Counted from the first letter of the stretch, positions 14,566 to 28,029 are shown. The stretch is DNA of 55,196 bases from Beijerinckiaceae bacterium (GCA_019745195.1 JAIETL010000037.1:1-55196); one strand, 5' to 3'. Notes: a model not told the origin generated them from the sequence alone. Numbers and translations: made by a program.

Positions 14566-15870
14566 TCAGTCCGGAAAGGCGAGCTTGGGCAGGAAGAGCA
14601 CGATCTGCGGGAAGGCTGTGATGATGACCACGGCGACGTTCAGCAGAATGAAGAACGGAAACGCGGCTTTCGCAACCGTCCAGGTGTCCTTGCCGCTCAT
14701 GTTCTGCAGCACGAACAGGTTGAAGCCGACCGGCGGGGTAATCTGCGCCATCTCGACATGGATCACGAGATAGACGCCGAACCAGACGAGGTCGAACCCC
14801 GCCTCCTTGACCATGGGCAGCACGATCACGGCGGTGAGCACGATCATCGAGATGCCGTCGATCAGGCAGCCGAGGATGATGTACATCACGGTCAGCGCCA
14901 GCACGAGCACATGGGGCGAGAGCGACTGGCCCTTGACCCAGTCGGCCAGCGCTGCGGGAATGCCGGTATAGGCCATGGCAGCCGTGCAGAACGCCGCGCC
15001 CGCCAGAATCAGCATGATCATGCAGGTCAGGCGCGTCGCGCTCATGATGCTTTCAAACAAGGTCGACCAGGTCAGCGTGCCGCTCCACCAGGCCAGGAAC
15101 AGCGCGCCGGAGACACCCCAGGCGGCGCATTCGGTCGCGGTGGCGAAGCCGAGCACGAGGGACAGGAAGACGGCAGCGATCAGGAGAAGGCAGGGCGCGA
15201 GCTTGGCCGACTGCCTCAGCTTCTGCATGAAGGGCAGGATCGGGTCTCGCGGCGGGGTCTTTTCGGGGTTCAGCAGCGACCAGATGATGACGTAGCCCAT
15301 ATAAAGCGCCATCACGAGCAGGCCGGGCAGGAAGCCGCCCAGGAAGACCTGCAGCACCGAGACGTTGGCGGTGACCGCGTAGACCACCATCGGGATCGAG
15401 GGCGGGATCAACAGGCCGAGCGTCCCGGAACCGGCGAGCGTACCCAGCGACATCTGCTCGTCATACCCGCGCTTCTTCAACTCCGGCAGGGCGATCTTGC
15501 CAATGGTGGCGCAGGTCGCGGCCGAGGAGCCCGAGACAGCCGCAAAGATGCCGCAGCCGACGATGTTGGTGTGGATCAGCCGGCCGGGCAGCCATTGCAG
15601 CCAGGGCGAGAGGCCCTGGAACATCTGCTCCGAGAGCCGCGTCCGGAACAGGATCTCGCCCATCCAGATGAACAGCGGCAGCGCGGCCAGCGTCCAGGAG
15701 GCCGACGCGCTCCAGACCGTGGTGGCGAGCACCTGGCCGATCGGGATGTCGGTGACCAGCACCATGGCCAGAAGGCCGACCAGGCCAAGCCCGATCGCGA
15801 TCCACACGCCGCTGGCGAGAATCAGAACCATGAAGCCGAGGAGGCAGATGGAGAGAAGGGGGAGGCTCAT
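14566..15870 (-). CDS. TRAP transporter large permease, DctM type
   Basis: A 434-aa inner-membrane protein with about twelve hydrophobic segments. GSSAATCATIGKIALPELKKRGYDEQMSLGTLAGSGTLG (written here as the family block around residues 117-155) and LIPPSIPMVVYAV are hallmark DctM motifs. The C-terminal ITPPVGFNLFVLQNMSG is the other conserved scoop motif. It carries out sodium-driven transport together with DctQ and the receptor. It starts 4 bp after the dctQ stop and ends 32 bp before dctP, so the order is dctQ-dctM-dctP. Confidence 0.95.
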   Translation of the reverse strand: MSLPLLSICLLGFMVLILASGVWIAIGLGLVGLLAMVLVTDIPIGQVLATTVWSASASWTLAALPLFIWMGEILFRTRLSEQMFQGLSPWLQWLPGRLIHTNIVGCGIFAAVSGSSAATCATIGKIALPELKKRGYDEQMSLGTLAGSGTLGLLIPPSIPMVVYAVTANVSVLQVFLGGFLPGLLVMALYMGYVIIWSLLNPEKTPPRDPILPFMQKLRQSAKLAPCLLLIAAVFLSLVLGFATATECAAWGVSGALFLAWWSGTLTWSTLFESIMSATRLTCMIMLILAGAAFCTAAMAYTGIPAALADWVKGQSLSPHVLVLALTVMYIILGCLIDGISMIVLTAVIVLPMVKEAGFDLVWFGVYLVIHVEMAQITPPVGFNLFVLQNMSGKDTWTVAKAAFPFFILLNVAVVIITAFPQIVLFLPKLAFPD

Positions 15871-15874
15871 TACG

Positions 15875-16453
15875 TCACACTCCCCCGCCTTGCGCGATCC
15901 GCTCGATCAATTCCTCGGCCGATTTCGGAGGCTCGGGTTCATAGGTCGGCTTGCCGCCACGTAGCACGATGACCCATTCGTCGATCACCGCGATCAGAAG
16001 AATGGCGAGGCCGACAACCATGCCCATCTGCGGCATCCAGAGCGGCACCGAAACGACGCCGGTCGACATGTCGAAGAAGCGCCAGGAATCATAGGCGAGT
16101 TTGCCGGACTGAAAGGCGAAATAGGCGAGGAAGGCGGCAGCGATGCTCAGCGAGATCAACTCGGCGATGCGCCGGGATGTCCCGTGCAGCCGCTCGACCA
16201 GCAGCCCGACTCGGATCATCTCGCCCTTCTTGAAGGTGTGCGCCGTCCCGAGGAAGGCCATCGACACCATCGCCCAGGCTGCGAAGTCGTCGCCGGAGGG
16301 GATGTTGATATTGATCTCGCGTCCGACCGAGAGCAGCATCATCAGCGCGAAGATGGTGATCAGGCCTAGGCCGGCGGCATAGCCGGCGGTCAGGTAGAGC
16401 GCGTCGAGCGAGCGGCGGATCATCGGCTGCGCGCTCCATGGCGGATTCGCCAT
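15875..16453 (-). CDS. TRAP transporter small permease, DctQ type
   Basis: A 192-aa four-helix membrane subunit that holds the DctM subunit. The helices are around LYLTAGYAAGLGLITIFALM, AWAMVSMAFLGTAHTFKKGE, IAELISLSIAAAFLAYFAFQ and VPLWMPQMGMVVGLAILLIA; the FLGTAHTFKKGEMIRV segment is the DctQ signature. First gene of the TRAP operon. ATG 16453 (MANPPWSAQP) was chosen; ATG 16423 (MIRRSLDAL) is also credible. Its promoter must lie in the 16454-16646 region shared with the oxoprolinase, where the perfect inverted repeat is found. Confidence 0.9.
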   Translation of the reverse strand: MANPPWSAQPMIRRSLDALYLTAGYAAGLGLITIFALMMLLSVGREININIPSGDDFAAWAMVSMAFLGTAHTFKKGEMIRVGLLVERLHGTSRRIAELISLSIAAAFLAYFAFQSGKLAYDSWRFFDMSTGVVSVPLWMPQMGMVVGLAILLIAVIDEWVIVLRGGKPTYEPEPPKSAEELIERIAQGGGV

Positions 16454-16569
16454 GCGCCGATTGCCAGGAGTGGTCCCGTCATCGCATCCTCCACCTTGCA
16501 AGACCGGCCCGGCCCCTCAGCCATGTTCCGGTCACAATTGCGATCCTAGCCGGCGAAATCGGCTTGTCA

Positions 16570-16600
16570 ACGTTTCATCGACGATTTATCGATGAAACGT
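16570..16600. promoter_or_regulatory. Perfect 12-7-12 inverted repeat, operator for divergent TRAP and oxoprolinase genes
   Basis: ACGTTTCATCGA (16570-16581), seven-base spacer, TCGATGAAACGT (16589-16600), with no mismatch. It lies 46 bp before the oxoprolinase ATG and 117 bp before dctQ. A TTGTCA hexamer (16564-16569) directly abuts it and could be a -35 for the rightward gene, so a protein bound here would block that promoter. The size suits a dimeric GntR, IclR, LacI or MarR regulator. Confidence 0.75.
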
Positions 16601-16646
16601 CAGCAGGCAATCGCCAGCCTGCCTTGGCGCGGCGGGGAGCATTCAC

Positions 16647-20378
<3,732 letters not shown>

Positions 20379-20413
20379 GGCTTAGGTCGGTCTGAGATAA
20401 CGGAGACCGCCCC

Positions 20414-21109
20414 ATGCCCCAGACCTGGATGATCACCGGCGCCAATCGCGGCATCGGGCTTGCGCTGACGATCGAGCTTCTGCGGCGGGGCGACCATGTC
20501 GTGGCGGCGGCGCGCAACCCCTGGGGTGGAGCGCTGGCGGAGCTTGCCGCCGAGCATACCGGCGCGCTGACGCCGCTCGAACTCGATGTCACCTCCGATG
20601 AGAGCGTCGCGGCGGCGAAGGCCGCGCTCGGGAAAAAGCCGCTCGACGTACTGCTCAACAATGCGGGCGTGCTCGGTGCGCGCGGCGAGGAGAGCGCGCT
20701 CAAGATGGATTTCGCGATGTGGCGCGAGGTCTTCGAGGTGAATGTCTACGCGCCGCTGCGCGTGGCGCAGGCCTTCCTGCCGAATGTCGAAGCCGGAAAG
20801 GGGCGCAAGGTCGCCACGATATCGAGCCGCATGGGCTCGATCGGTGCCAACCCGTCTGGCTCGCTCGCCTATCGTTCGTCCAAGACGGCGGTCAACATGA
20901 CGATGGTCGTGTTCGGCAACGCCGTGCGCGAGCGCAACATCGCCTCTCTGCTGTTCCATCCCGGCTGGGTCCGAACCGATATGGGCGGCGGCGGGGCCGA
21001 CATCGCGCCGCAGGAAAGCGCCGCCGGGCTGATCGCTACGATCGACGCCTCGGGCATGGCGGACACGAACAGTTTCCGGAACTGGACCGGCGAGGCCATC
21101 GCGTGGTGA
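20414..21109 (+). CDS. SDR family oxidoreductase (short type)
   Basis: 231 aa. MITGANRGIGLALTIELL is the cofactor-binding start, LLNNAGVLGARG the NNAG motif, ISSRMGSIGAN holds the catalytic serine, and AYRSSKTAVNM is the YxxxK motif. FHPGWVRTDMGGGGADI is the typical post-catalytic loop of the small C-factor-like SDRs. The substrate is unknown. SD GGAGA precedes ATG 20414. It starts 35 bp after the oxoprolinase and 61 bp before the DapB-like gene on the same strand, so it may be read from the oxoprolinase promoter. Confidence 0.88.
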   Translation: MPQTWMITGANRGIGLALTIELLRRGDHVVAAARNPWGGALAELAAEHTGALTPLELDVTSDESVAAAKAALGKKPLDVLLNNAGVLGARGEESALKMDFAMWREVFEVNVYAPLRVAQAFLPNVEAGKGRKVATISSRMGSIGANPSGSLAYRSSKTAVNMTMVVFGNAVRERNIASLLFHPGWVRTDMGGGGADIAPQESAAGLIATIDASGMADTNSFRNWTGEAIAW

Positions 21110-21170
21110 GCATGGACCTCGGCAAGGCTCTGGCCTAATCCTCGCGGCCCGACATCGGCAGGAGCCCACC

Positions 21171-21974
21171 ATGATCCGCATCACGCTCGCCGGCTGCACC
21201 GGCTGGGTCGGCAAGGCGCTCGTCGCCGCCATCACCGCGGCGCCCGATCTCGAACTTGTCGCCGGCATCTCGCGCAAGGCCGCCGGCCGCGATCTCGGCG
21301 AGGCTGCAGGGCTGCCCGCCAATGGCCTGCCCGTGTTTGCGAGCATGGCGGAAGCGCTGTTCGTGCCCTCCGACGTCGTCATCGACTACACCAAGCCCGA
21401 CAGCGTGAAGGGCAACGTCCTGGCGGCGATCTCCGGCGGCCGGCATGTCGTCGTCGGGGCGTCGGGCATGACGGGCGAGGACTATTCCGAGATCGAGGCT
21501 GCGGCGCTGGCCGCCGGCGTCGGCGTATTGGCGGCCGGCAATTTTTCGATCACCGCGACGCTGCTGCGGCGCTTCGCCCGCGAAGCGGTGAAATACGTCC
21601 CCGATGTCGAGATCATCGATTACGCCTCGCCGTCCAAGCCCGACACGCCATCCGGCACCGGCCGCGAACTGGGCGAGACGCTGGCTGCCGAGCGCATGGC
21701 CGCAACCTCGAAGCCCGTCGCCGAACTCGGCGGCGTGCGCGAGACGCGGGGCGGCGCGATCGGCGCGCCCCACCCCGTACAGGTGCATTCGCTGCGGATG
21801 CCCGGATTCGTGCTGTCCTGCGAGGCGGTGTTCGGGCTGCCCGATGAGCGGCTGGTGATCCGCCACGATGCGGGAACCTCTGCCGCGCCTTATGTCGGCG
21901 GGACGCTGCTGGCGGCGCGGCGTGTATCCGAGCAGGCGGGCCTGCGGCGCGGACTCGACAGCTTGATGGCCTGA
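21171..21974 (+). CDS. DapB-like reductase lacking the catalytic histidines
   Basis: A 267-aa protein with the overall layout of 4-hydroxy-tetrahydrodipicolinate reductase (lysine/diaminopimelate pathway). It has a Rossmann start ITLAGCTGWVGKAL, VVIDYTKPDSVKGN, HVVVGASGMT, AAGNFSITATLL (family GNFS) and PDTPSGTGREL. The usual catalytic block is EIIEAHHxxKxDAPSGT; here residues 147-163 read EIIDYASPSKPDTPSGT. His-His therefore becomes Ala152-Ser153, while Lys156 is kept. It may be a paralogue with another substrate or a weakened enzyme, so I give no gene symbol. SD AGGAG precedes the ATG. A canonical dapB would be expected elsewhere in the genome. Confidence 0.8.
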   Translation: MIRITLAGCTGWVGKALVAAITAAPDLELVAGISRKAAGRDLGEAAGLPANGLPVFASMAEALFVPSDVVIDYTKPDSVKGNVLAAISGGRHVVVGASGMTGEDYSEIEAAALAAGVGVLAAGNFSITATLLRRFAREAVKYVPDVEIIDYASPSKPDTPSGTGRELGETLAAERMAATSKPVAELGGVRETRGGAIGAPHPVQVHSLRMPGFVLSCEAVFGLPDERLVIRHDAGTSAAPYVGGTLLAARRVSEQAGLRRGLDSLMA

Positions 21975-22136
21975 ACGGCATGTTGCGCCGCACGACGATT
22001 GATCGACATTGCCAGATACGTCTTCTTCGTTATTCGGCTAATTGATTGAAATAGATGAGTAATTCTCAGTCGCGTTAACCCGCTGTTCGTTCGCGCCTGC
22101 GAAACCCGATCGCATCGGACTCCGACGGCGGCGGTT

Positions 22137-23813
22137 ATGCGAAAACTGGGTTTGACGGCGAAGATCAGTCTGCTTTTTGCGCTGCTCGGTCTGGCGGCCG
22201 GACTCGGACTGTTCAGCGCCGTCCGCGGGATCGACGAAATCCGCAAGATCGACCGGCAGGCTCTGGCCGATCTCGCCCTGGCCAACAAGGCGGCCCTCCT
22301 CGCCAACCGCGTCGCGCAGACCTCGTTGTTGAGCCGGTTCGATGACACGGCTGGCGACCGTGGCGTGGCGGTGGCGCTGGACCAGATCGACGCCGCGGTC
22401 GAGCTGACCGATTCGGCGCGCGCCAGCCTGATCGCGGCCCTCCCGGAGGTAATCAGGCGCGACAATCCGACGCTCGATCCGAGCATCAGGACCTTCATCG
22501 CGTTTCAGCGCGACATCGTCACCATGGGGCGTGAAGTCTCGCCCAAGGCCGCGCTGGTCGAGGCTGGCGCCGACGCCGCGCGCCAGAATGTCCGCGAAAT
22601 CATCGCGACGACCGCGAAGCTGACGGACGAGTTGAATCGCGGCGCGCAACTCAGCGCGGCACGATCCGATGCGCTTGCGGGGGCGTTGCGGCTGCGGGTC
22701 ATCGTCACAGCGCTGTGCCTGCCGCTCATCGGCGCGCTGTTCGTGATCTATCTGCTGCGCACCCGCCTGACCCGCCCCTTGCGCGAGCTGATGGCTGCGA
22801 TCGATCAGGCCAGTTCGTCGAGCCGGGTCATCGATGTGCCGCACCAAACGCGGGGCGACGAGATCGGGCAACTTGCCCGCACCGTGAGGAGCCTGAGCGA
22901 GGTGCGCGCCACCTTGATGACGCGCGAGGCCGAGGCCGATCTCGCCGGCGCGCATCAGCGCTCGCGGACGCGGGAACTGACCCGGATCGCCGACGAGTTC
23001 GAGGCGCGGATCGGAGCGCTGCTTGGCCAGATTGCCGGGTCCAGCGACGTGCTGCGCCGAGCGCTGCAGGATTCGGCGGTTCGGGCGCAGCAGGTCTCGC
23101 AGAGCACCGAGACGGCGGCCGCTGCCGTCGGCGGCGCTGCGGCCGGGGCCAGCCGCAGCGCGGACGCCTCGCTGCGGCTGGAACAGGTGATCGGACAGAT
23201 CAACATGGAAGTGCGCCGCGCTTCGGTCATGGCCACGGCCGCCACGCAGAAAGCCGCCGGCACGCGCGATCTGGTCGAGCGGCTGACCGAAAACGCCGGC
23301 CAGATCCGGGACGTCGCCGGCATCATCGAAGCGATCGCCCGTCAGACCAACCTGCTGGCGCTCAATGCGACGATCGAGGCGGCGAGAGCCGGTACGCATG
23401 GTCGCGGCTTCGCTGTCGTCGCCAATGAGGTGAAGGCGCTGGCCGGGCAGACGGCGGCCGCCACGGCCCGGATCGTGGCGCGGATCGGAGCCGTCGACGA
23501 TGCGCTGTCGCATGCTGCCGAAGCGATCCCCGCCATCGTCACCAGCCTGACCGCGCTGGAACAGACCAGCACGGAAATCTCGACGATGGTCGGGTCCCAT
23601 ACTGAGCAGCTCGGCTCGCTCGGCGACACGGTCTCGCGCATTTCCGACGTCATCGGCACGGCGGGCGGCGCGATGACGGAGATCGTCGACGCCAACAGCG
23701 AAGCGGTCAGGCAGGCCGACCGGGGCGCCGACGGGGCGCGCGATCTCGACCAGCGGATTGCCGCCCTGCAAAGCGAGGCGCTCGAATTCGCTCGCCGGCT
23801 GCGCGCCGCATAG
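22137..23813 (+). CDS. Methyl-accepting chemotaxis protein
   Basis: A 558-aa chemoreceptor. TM1 is near residues 8-27 ([20 protein letters not shown]). A helical periplasmic sensor of ~155 residues follows, then TM2 near 187-207 ([20 protein letters not shown]). Next come HAMP ([15 protein letters not shown]...[14 protein letters not shown]) and a cytoplasmic signalling coiled coil. The kinase-contact tip carries the family motif [20 protein letters not shown], followed by [18 protein letters not shown]. There is no CheR/CheB-tethering pentapeptide at the C terminus, as is usual for this size class. The ligand is unknown. No che genes are adjacent. The upstream 160 bp is AT-rich and likely holds its promoter. 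Confidence 0.93.
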   Translation: MRKLGLTAKISLLFALLGLAAGLGLFSAVRGIDEIRKIDRQALADLALANKAALLANRVAQTSLLSRFDDTAGDRGVAVALDQIDAAVELTDSARASLIAALPEVIRRDNPTLDPSIRTFIAFQRDIVTMGREVSPKAALVEAGADAARQNVREIIATTAKLTDELNRGAQLSAARSDALAGALRLRVIVTALCLPLIGALFVIYLLRTRLTRPLRELMAAIDQASSSSRVIDVPHQTRGDEIGQLARTVRSLSEVRATLMTREAEADLAGAHQRSRTRELTRIADEFEARIGALLGQIAGSSDVLRRALQDSAVRAQQVSQSTETAAAAVGGAAAGASRSADASLRLEQVIGQINMEVRRASVMATAATQKAAGTRDLVERLTENAGQIRDVAGIIEAIARQTNLLALNATIEAARAGTHGRGFAVVANEVKALAGQTAAATARIVARIGAVDDALSHAAEAIPAIVTSLTALEQTSTEISTMVGSHTEQLGSLGDTVSRISDVIGTAGGAMTEIVDANSEAVRQADRGADGARDLDQRIAALQSEALEFARRLRAA

Positions 23814-23893
23814 TAGGGCGGCCGGGACAGGGCTTGCCAGTCGATAGCGACTCGGCCCCATTGCGGCATGGTCGCCGACACGCCACGCTTCCG

Positions 23894-24985
23894 ATGAACT
23901 GGTCGCCGCAGCAGGACGCCGCGCTCAGCGAAGTCGCGCGCTGGCTGCAGGCGGGCTCGCCGCAGCTCTTCCGGCTGTTCGGCTATGCCGGCACCGGGAA
24001 GACCACGCTGGCGCGCCACATCGCCGAGGCCGTCGATGGCGACGTCGTCTTCGCGGCCTTCACCGGCAAGGCGGCGCTGGTGCTGCGCAACAAGGGTTGC
24101 GCGGGCGCGCAGACGATCCATTCACTGATCTACCGCTCGCGCGGTGTCGATGAGGAGAGCCCGGTCTTCACGCTCAATCGCGACAGTCTGGCCGCCAAGG
24201 CCAAGCTGATCATCATCGACGAATGCTCGATGGTCGACGAGGAACTCGGCAAGGATCTGCTCTCATTCGGCACGCCGGTGCTCGTTCTGGGTGATCCGGC
24301 GCAACTGCCGCCGGTCAAGGGCGGCGGCTATTTCACCGAAGTCCAGCCCGACATCATGCTGACCGAAGTGCATCGTCAGGCGGCCGACAACCCGATCGTG
24401 CGGATGTCGATGATCGTGCGCGAGGGCGGGCGTCTCGAGGTCGGCGATTATGGCCCAAGCCGCGTGATCCGCCGCGCGGAGGTCAATCCGGAGATCGTGC
24501 TGGGTTGCGACCAGGTGCTGGTCGGCATGAACAGGACGCGGCGCAACTACAACGCCCGCATCCGGCAACTGATGGGCCGCACCGAGACCGTGCCGGTGGC
24601 GGGCGAAAAGCTCGTCTGCCTCCGGAACGACAAGAGCAAGGGCCTGCTCAATGGCGGCTCATGGATCGTGCAGGAGCTGAAGACCTCTAAGAAGGGCCTC
24701 GTCACCATGCGTGTGACGCCGGAGGACGACACGGCTGCAAAGCCGGTCAAGGTTTCGGTGCTGCCGAACTTCTTCGACGGCACCGAGGACGAGGTCGCCT
24801 GGGAATTGCGCCGCCACACCGACGAGTTCACCTTCGGATACGCGCTGACGGTCCACAAGGCGCAGGGCTCGCAGTGGAACGACATCGTCCTGTTCAACGA
24901 GGATTTCGCCTTCAGGGAGCACCGGGCGAGGTGGCTCTACACGGGGCTGACGCGGGCGGCGGAGACGATCACGGTGGTGGTTTAG
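23894..24985 (+). CDS. RecD-like/Dda-like ATP-dependent DNA helicase
   Basis: A 363-aa superfamily 1 helicase. WSPQQDAALSEVARWL is the Q-motif-like start, FGYAGTGKTTLARHIAE is Walker A, LIIIDECSMVDEEL is Walker B, and VLGDPAQLPPVKGGGYF is motif III. The C-terminal SH3-like insertion and FGYALTVHKAQGSQWNDI (motif V) plus WLYTGLTRAAETI (motif VI) complete it. It resembles the compact RecD2/T4 Dda helicases common in alphaproteobacteria and their phages. RecB or RecC partners are not present. ATG 23894 (MNWSPQQ) was chosen because sequence upstream is not conserved in kind. Confidence 0.9.
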   Translation: MNWSPQQDAALSEVARWLQAGSPQLFRLFGYAGTGKTTLARHIAEAVDGDVVFAAFTGKAALVLRNKGCAGAQTIHSLIYRSRGVDEESPVFTLNRDSLAAKAKLIIIDECSMVDEELGKDLLSFGTPVLVLGDPAQLPPVKGGGYFTEVQPDIMLTEVHRQAADNPIVRMSMIVREGGRLEVGDYGPSRVIRRAEVNPEIVLGCDQVLVGMNRTRRNYNARIRQLMGRTETVPVAGEKLVCLRNDKSKGLLNGGSWIVQELKTSKKGLVTMRVTPEDDTAAKPVKVSVLPNFFDGTEDEVAWELRRHTDEFTFGYALTVHKAQGSQWNDIVLFNEDFAFREHRARWLYTGLTRAAETITVVV

Positions 24986-25016
24986 AGTTGGGCCGCCCGG
25001 CAAGCGCCGGCGGCAG

Positions 25017-25415
25017 CTACTCCTGGCCGCCGAAGGTCATGTCCCGCCGCGCCGTCAGGATCGAAATCGAATAGCCCGCCACCACATCGACCAGCGCCAT
25101 CAGCGTGATGATCAGGAAGGTGCCGGTGCCGAAGCCGGGCAGCATCAGGAACGCGACGAAGCAGGCGATGAAGACCAGCATCGACAGGCCGTGATTGAGG
25201 ATCGAGCTCGATTTCGCGCTCGTCGCATTCATGATCTCGAAGAACAGCACGATGGTGGCGAGCGCCAGCACGAGTTCGCTCGTCGTCAGCACGAAGCGCG
25301 CGCCCGACGGCAGGTTGAACCCGATAAGCTCGCGCGACAGCGGCACGCCCGTGATCGCCACGGGGACGGCGTAGGCGACGACCGCCAGCACCATGAAGGG
25401 AAAGAACCGCAGCAT
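25017..25415 (-). CDS. Four-helix membrane protein of unknown function
   Basis: 132 aa with four hydrophobic segments: FFPFMVLAVVAYAVPVAITG, FVLTTSELVLALATIVLFFE, GLSMLVFIACFVAFLMLPGF and TFLIITLMALVDVVAGYSI. The first loop is short and the tail ends TARRDMTFGGQE. I do not recognise the family. ATG 25415 (MLRFFPFMV) was chosen because it begins directly at the first helix; 33 open codons upstream are rich in Cys/Pro/Gly and not membrane-like. It stands alone, convergent with the helicase gene. Confidence 0.72.
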   Translation of the reverse strand: MLRFFPFMVLAVVAYAVPVAITGVPLSRELIGFNLPSGARFVLTTSELVLALATIVLFFEIMNATSAKSSSILNHGLSMLVFIACFVAFLMLPGFGTGTFLIITLMALVDVVAGYSISILTARRDMTFGGQE

Positions 25416-25869
25416 CGCGTCACCTGCCTCGCAAGCGGCGCATCGTTGCGCCGGATCGCCAAAAGGCTTGCGCTGTTTCGATGGCAGCGGCAAGACGCCG
25501 AGAGGGCCATTCATGCCGATTGCGCCCGCATGCGCGTGAGGCCGTGCGCTTCGTTGCCGCCTCAGTCTGGAACTGTTAGAACCGCGCCATGACGAGAGCC
25601 CGACAGGTCGAGGATGGCAGCCGTCGCATCGTTCGCCGCGATGCGAGCCCGCGCCGCATTCCGACGACGCAAGGCTTCGCCGCGATCGACGATCACGCCC
25701 GCCTGCCCTGGCGCTTCTTCGGGCGCTTCACGGCGTCTATCGCCGCGGGCCTTAGGCGCGCCTGAGACCGGCCGTCGGCGGCCGGCGACAGGCCGATGCG
25801 CTGCGCCCTCCGGCCCCAACGCCGGATTTTTTCGACCGCTACTCAAGATCCGCAAAAGGCTCGAACGCC
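25416..25869. other. Gap before leuC, possible short open frame
   Basis: 454 bp divergent between the membrane protein and leuC. A 58-codon plus-strand frame starts at ATG 25589 and ends TGA 25765. It is arginine-rich and finishes WRFFGRFTASIAAGL. It has no good SD, so it is doubtful. No attenuator or riboswitch could be recognised by eye before leuC, though the 100 bases before its ATG hold GC-rich dyads (CGGCCGTCGGCGGCCGG, about 25769-25785). Confidence 0.35.
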
Positions 25870-27288
25870 ATGACGTCCGCTTCCGCACCCCGCACCCTCT
25901 ACGACAAGATTTTCGACGACCACGTCGTCGACCGGCAGGAGGACGGCACCTGCCTCATTTATATCGACCGCCACCTCGTCCATGAGGTGACGAGCCCGCA
26001 GGCTTTCGAGGGCCTGCGCATGACCGGGCGCAAGGTTCACGCGCCGCACAAGACGCTGGCCGTGGTCGACCACAACATTCCCACCACCGATCGCTCGAAG
26101 GGCATCGCGGAGGAGGAAAGCCGCATCCAGGTCGAGGCGCTGGCGAAGAACGCGAAGGATTTCGGCGTCCAGTATTTCGACGAGCTCGATATCCGCCAAG
26201 GCATCGTCCACATCGTCGGCCCCGAGCAGGGCTTCACCCTGCCCGGAACCACGATCGTCTGCGGCGACAGCCACACCTCGACGCATGGCGCCTTTGGCGC
26301 GCTCGCGCATGGCATCGGCACCTCGGAGGTCGAGCATGTGCTCGCCACCCAGACGCTGATCCAGAAGAAGGCCAGGAACATGCTCGTCCAGGTGGACGGC
26401 GTCGCGGCCAAGGGCGTCACCGCCAAGGACATCACGCTCGCCATCATCGGCGAGATCGGCACCGCCGGCGGCACCGGCTCGGTGATCGAATATGCCGGCG
26501 AGGCGATCCGCGCGCTCTCGATGGAAGGCCGCATGACGGTCTGCAACATGTCGATCGAGGGCGGCGCGCGCGCCGGCATGGTCGCCCCCGACGAGAAGGC
26601 CTATGCCTATCTCAAGGGCCGGCCGATGGCGCCCAAGGGCGATGCCTGGGAAGCGGCCCTGCGCTACTGGGAGACGCTCAGGACTGACGACGGCGCGCAT
26701 TTCGACCGCATCGTGAAGCTCGACGCCAACAACCTGCCGCCGATCGTTTCCTGGGGCACGAGCCCGGAGGACGTCGTCTCGGTCGCGGGCGCTGTGCCGG
26801 ACCCCGGCCTGATCGAGGACGAGACCAAGCGCAGCTCCAAGCAGCGCGCGCTCGACTATATGGGCCTCACCGCCGGCACGAAGATGACCGAGATCCCGCT
26901 CGACGTGATCTGGATCGGCTCCTGCACCAATGGCCGCATCGAAGACCTTCGGGCCGTGGCCAAGGTCGTCGAGGGCAAAAAGATCGCGGGCTCGCTCGAC
27001 TACGCGATGATCGTCCCGGGCTCAGGGCTGGTGAAGCAGCAGGCGGAGGCCGAGGGGCTGGACAAGATCTTCCTCGCCGCCGGCTTCGAATGGCGCGAAC
27101 CCGGCTGCTCGATGTGCCTCGGCATGAACCCCGACCAGCTCAAGCCCGGCCAGCGCGCCGCCTCGACCTCGAACCGCAATTTCGAGGGGCGGCAGGGCTT
27201 CAAGGGCCGCACGCATCTGGTCTCGCCGGTGATGGCGGCCGCCGCCGCGCTGGCTGGGCGGTTCGTCGATGTCAGGACGATGGGGTAA
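25870..27288 (+). CDS. leuC: 3-isopropylmalate dehydratase large subunit
   Basis: A 472-aa aconitase-family enzyme that, with LeuD, isomerises 2-isopropylmalate to 3-isopropylmalate in leucine synthesis. The start is [61 protein letters not shown] is split across the family signature. The [4Fe-4S] ligands are in [12 protein letters not shown] and in [13 protein letters not shown] (Cys-x2-Cys). Its length is standard. leuD lies 2.4 kb downstream on the same strand, with five small genes between them. Confidence 0.97.
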   Translation: MTSASAPRTLYDKIFDDHVVDRQEDGTCLIYIDRHLVHEVTSPQAFEGLRMTGRKVHAPHKTLAVVDHNIPTTDRSKGIAEEESRIQVEALAKNAKDFGVQYFDELDIRQGIVHIVGPEQGFTLPGTTIVCGDSHTSTHGAFGALAHGIGTSEVEHVLATQTLIQKKARNMLVQVDGVAAKGVTAKDITLAIIGEIGTAGGTGSVIEYAGEAIRALSMEGRMTVCNMSIEGGARAGMVAPDEKAYAYLKGRPMAPKGDAWEAALRYWETLRTDDGAHFDRIVKLDANNLPPIVSWGTSPEDVVSVAGAVPDPGLIEDETKRSSKQRALDYMGLTAGTKMTEIPLDVIWIGSCTNGRIEDLRAVAKVVEGKKIAGSLDYAMIVPGSGLVKQQAEAEGLDKIFLAAGFEWREPGCSMCLGMNPDQLKPGQRAASTSNRNFEGRQGFKGRTHLVSPVMAAAAALAGRFVDVRTMG

Positions 27289-27313
27289 CGCGTGTCTCGC
27301 GGGGATCGATAAG

Positions 27314-27559
27314 ATGACAACCGACCCCCGCGAAGCCGCCCGCGCGGCCGAGGCGCGCGAAGCCCTCGACCGCGTCAAGCGCGACAATGAGAGCTTCCTC
27401 GGCTCGTCCATGGCGCGCGCCGCGGATCATTTCTCCGGCAAGGACGCACCGCAGGACGACGCGGCCGAACTCTGGGGCCGCCGCGTCGGGCGTGCGCTCT
27501 CTCTGCTTGGCGTCGTCGTGCTGGCCTGGTGGCTAGGCCATCAGATGAAGGTCTGGTGA
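27314..27559 (+). CDS. Small membrane protein of unknown function
   Basis: 81 aa. The N-terminal ~50 residues are charged and helical (ARAAEAREALDRVKRDNESF). One transmembrane helix near residues 60-78 (LSLLGVVVLAWWLGHQM) is close to the C terminus, suggesting a tail-anchored cytoplasmic domain. It starts 25 bp after leuC and its stop overlaps the next ATG (TGATG), so it is translated with its neighbours. This kind of protein is common beside leuC in Hyphomicrobiales; no function is known to me. Confidence 0.75.
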   Translation: MTTDPREAARAAEAREALDRVKRDNESFLGSSMARAADHFSGKDAPQDDAAELWGRRVGRALSLLGVVVLAWWLGHQMKVW

Positions 27560-28026
27560 TGGGCAGCGTTCCCTCGGTTACCGCCTCCACCAGCGCCCAT
27601 GCCGAGGCCACCGCAGCCGCCGATTGGGACGCCGCAAAGGCTCCCGCCATCGCCGATTTCGAGATAATGGCCCAGGCCGCCTTCGACCGGCTCCCTGACG
27701 AATTCCGCGCGCTCTGCGCCGACGTGGTGTTCAACGTCACCGAGTTTCCCGAAGACGACGTGATCAAGGAGCTGGAGGCCGAAAGCCCCTTCGACATCCT
27801 CGGCCTGTTTTCCGGCGTCGGCCTGCCGCAGCAGGGCTATGCCCCGCAGACCGGCCAGATGCCCAACACCATCCATCTCTACCGCCGCCCGATCCTCGAC
27901 TACTGGGCCGAGAACGACGAGAGCCTGGGCCATATCGTGACCCATGTGCTGGTCCACGAGATCGGCCATCATTTCGGCTTCTCCGACGAGGACATGGAAG
28001 CGATCGAGGCGGAGGCGGAGCGGTAG
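27559..28026 (+). CDS. Metallopeptidase-family protein (minimal zincin, DUF1025 type)
   Basis: 155 aa. The zinc motif is HEIGHHFGFSDEDM (HExxH plus downstream acidic residues), preceded by GHIVTHVLV. This is the pattern of the small M-zincin family, in which HExxHHFGxSDxD is nearly invariant. FDRLPDEFRALCADVVFNV is the conserved N-terminal helix and strand. Whether these proteins cut peptides is not established. Its ATG overlaps the previous stop by one base, and the LysE gene starts 3 bp after it. Confidence 0.87.
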   Translation: MGSVPSVTASTSAHAEATAAADWDAAKAPAIADFEIMAQAAFDRLPDEFRALCADVVFNVTEFPEDDVIKELEAESPFDILGLFSGVGLPQQGYAPQTGQMPNTIHLYRRPILDYWAENDESLGHIVTHVLVHEIGHHFGFSDEDMEAIEAEAER

Positions 28027-28029
28027 CAA

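Noticed and set aside
22038..23861. 607-codon minus-strand open frame opposite the chemoreceptor
   Set aside because: The plus-strand gene has clear HAMP and signalling motifs; the antisense product is low-complexity and unlike any family.
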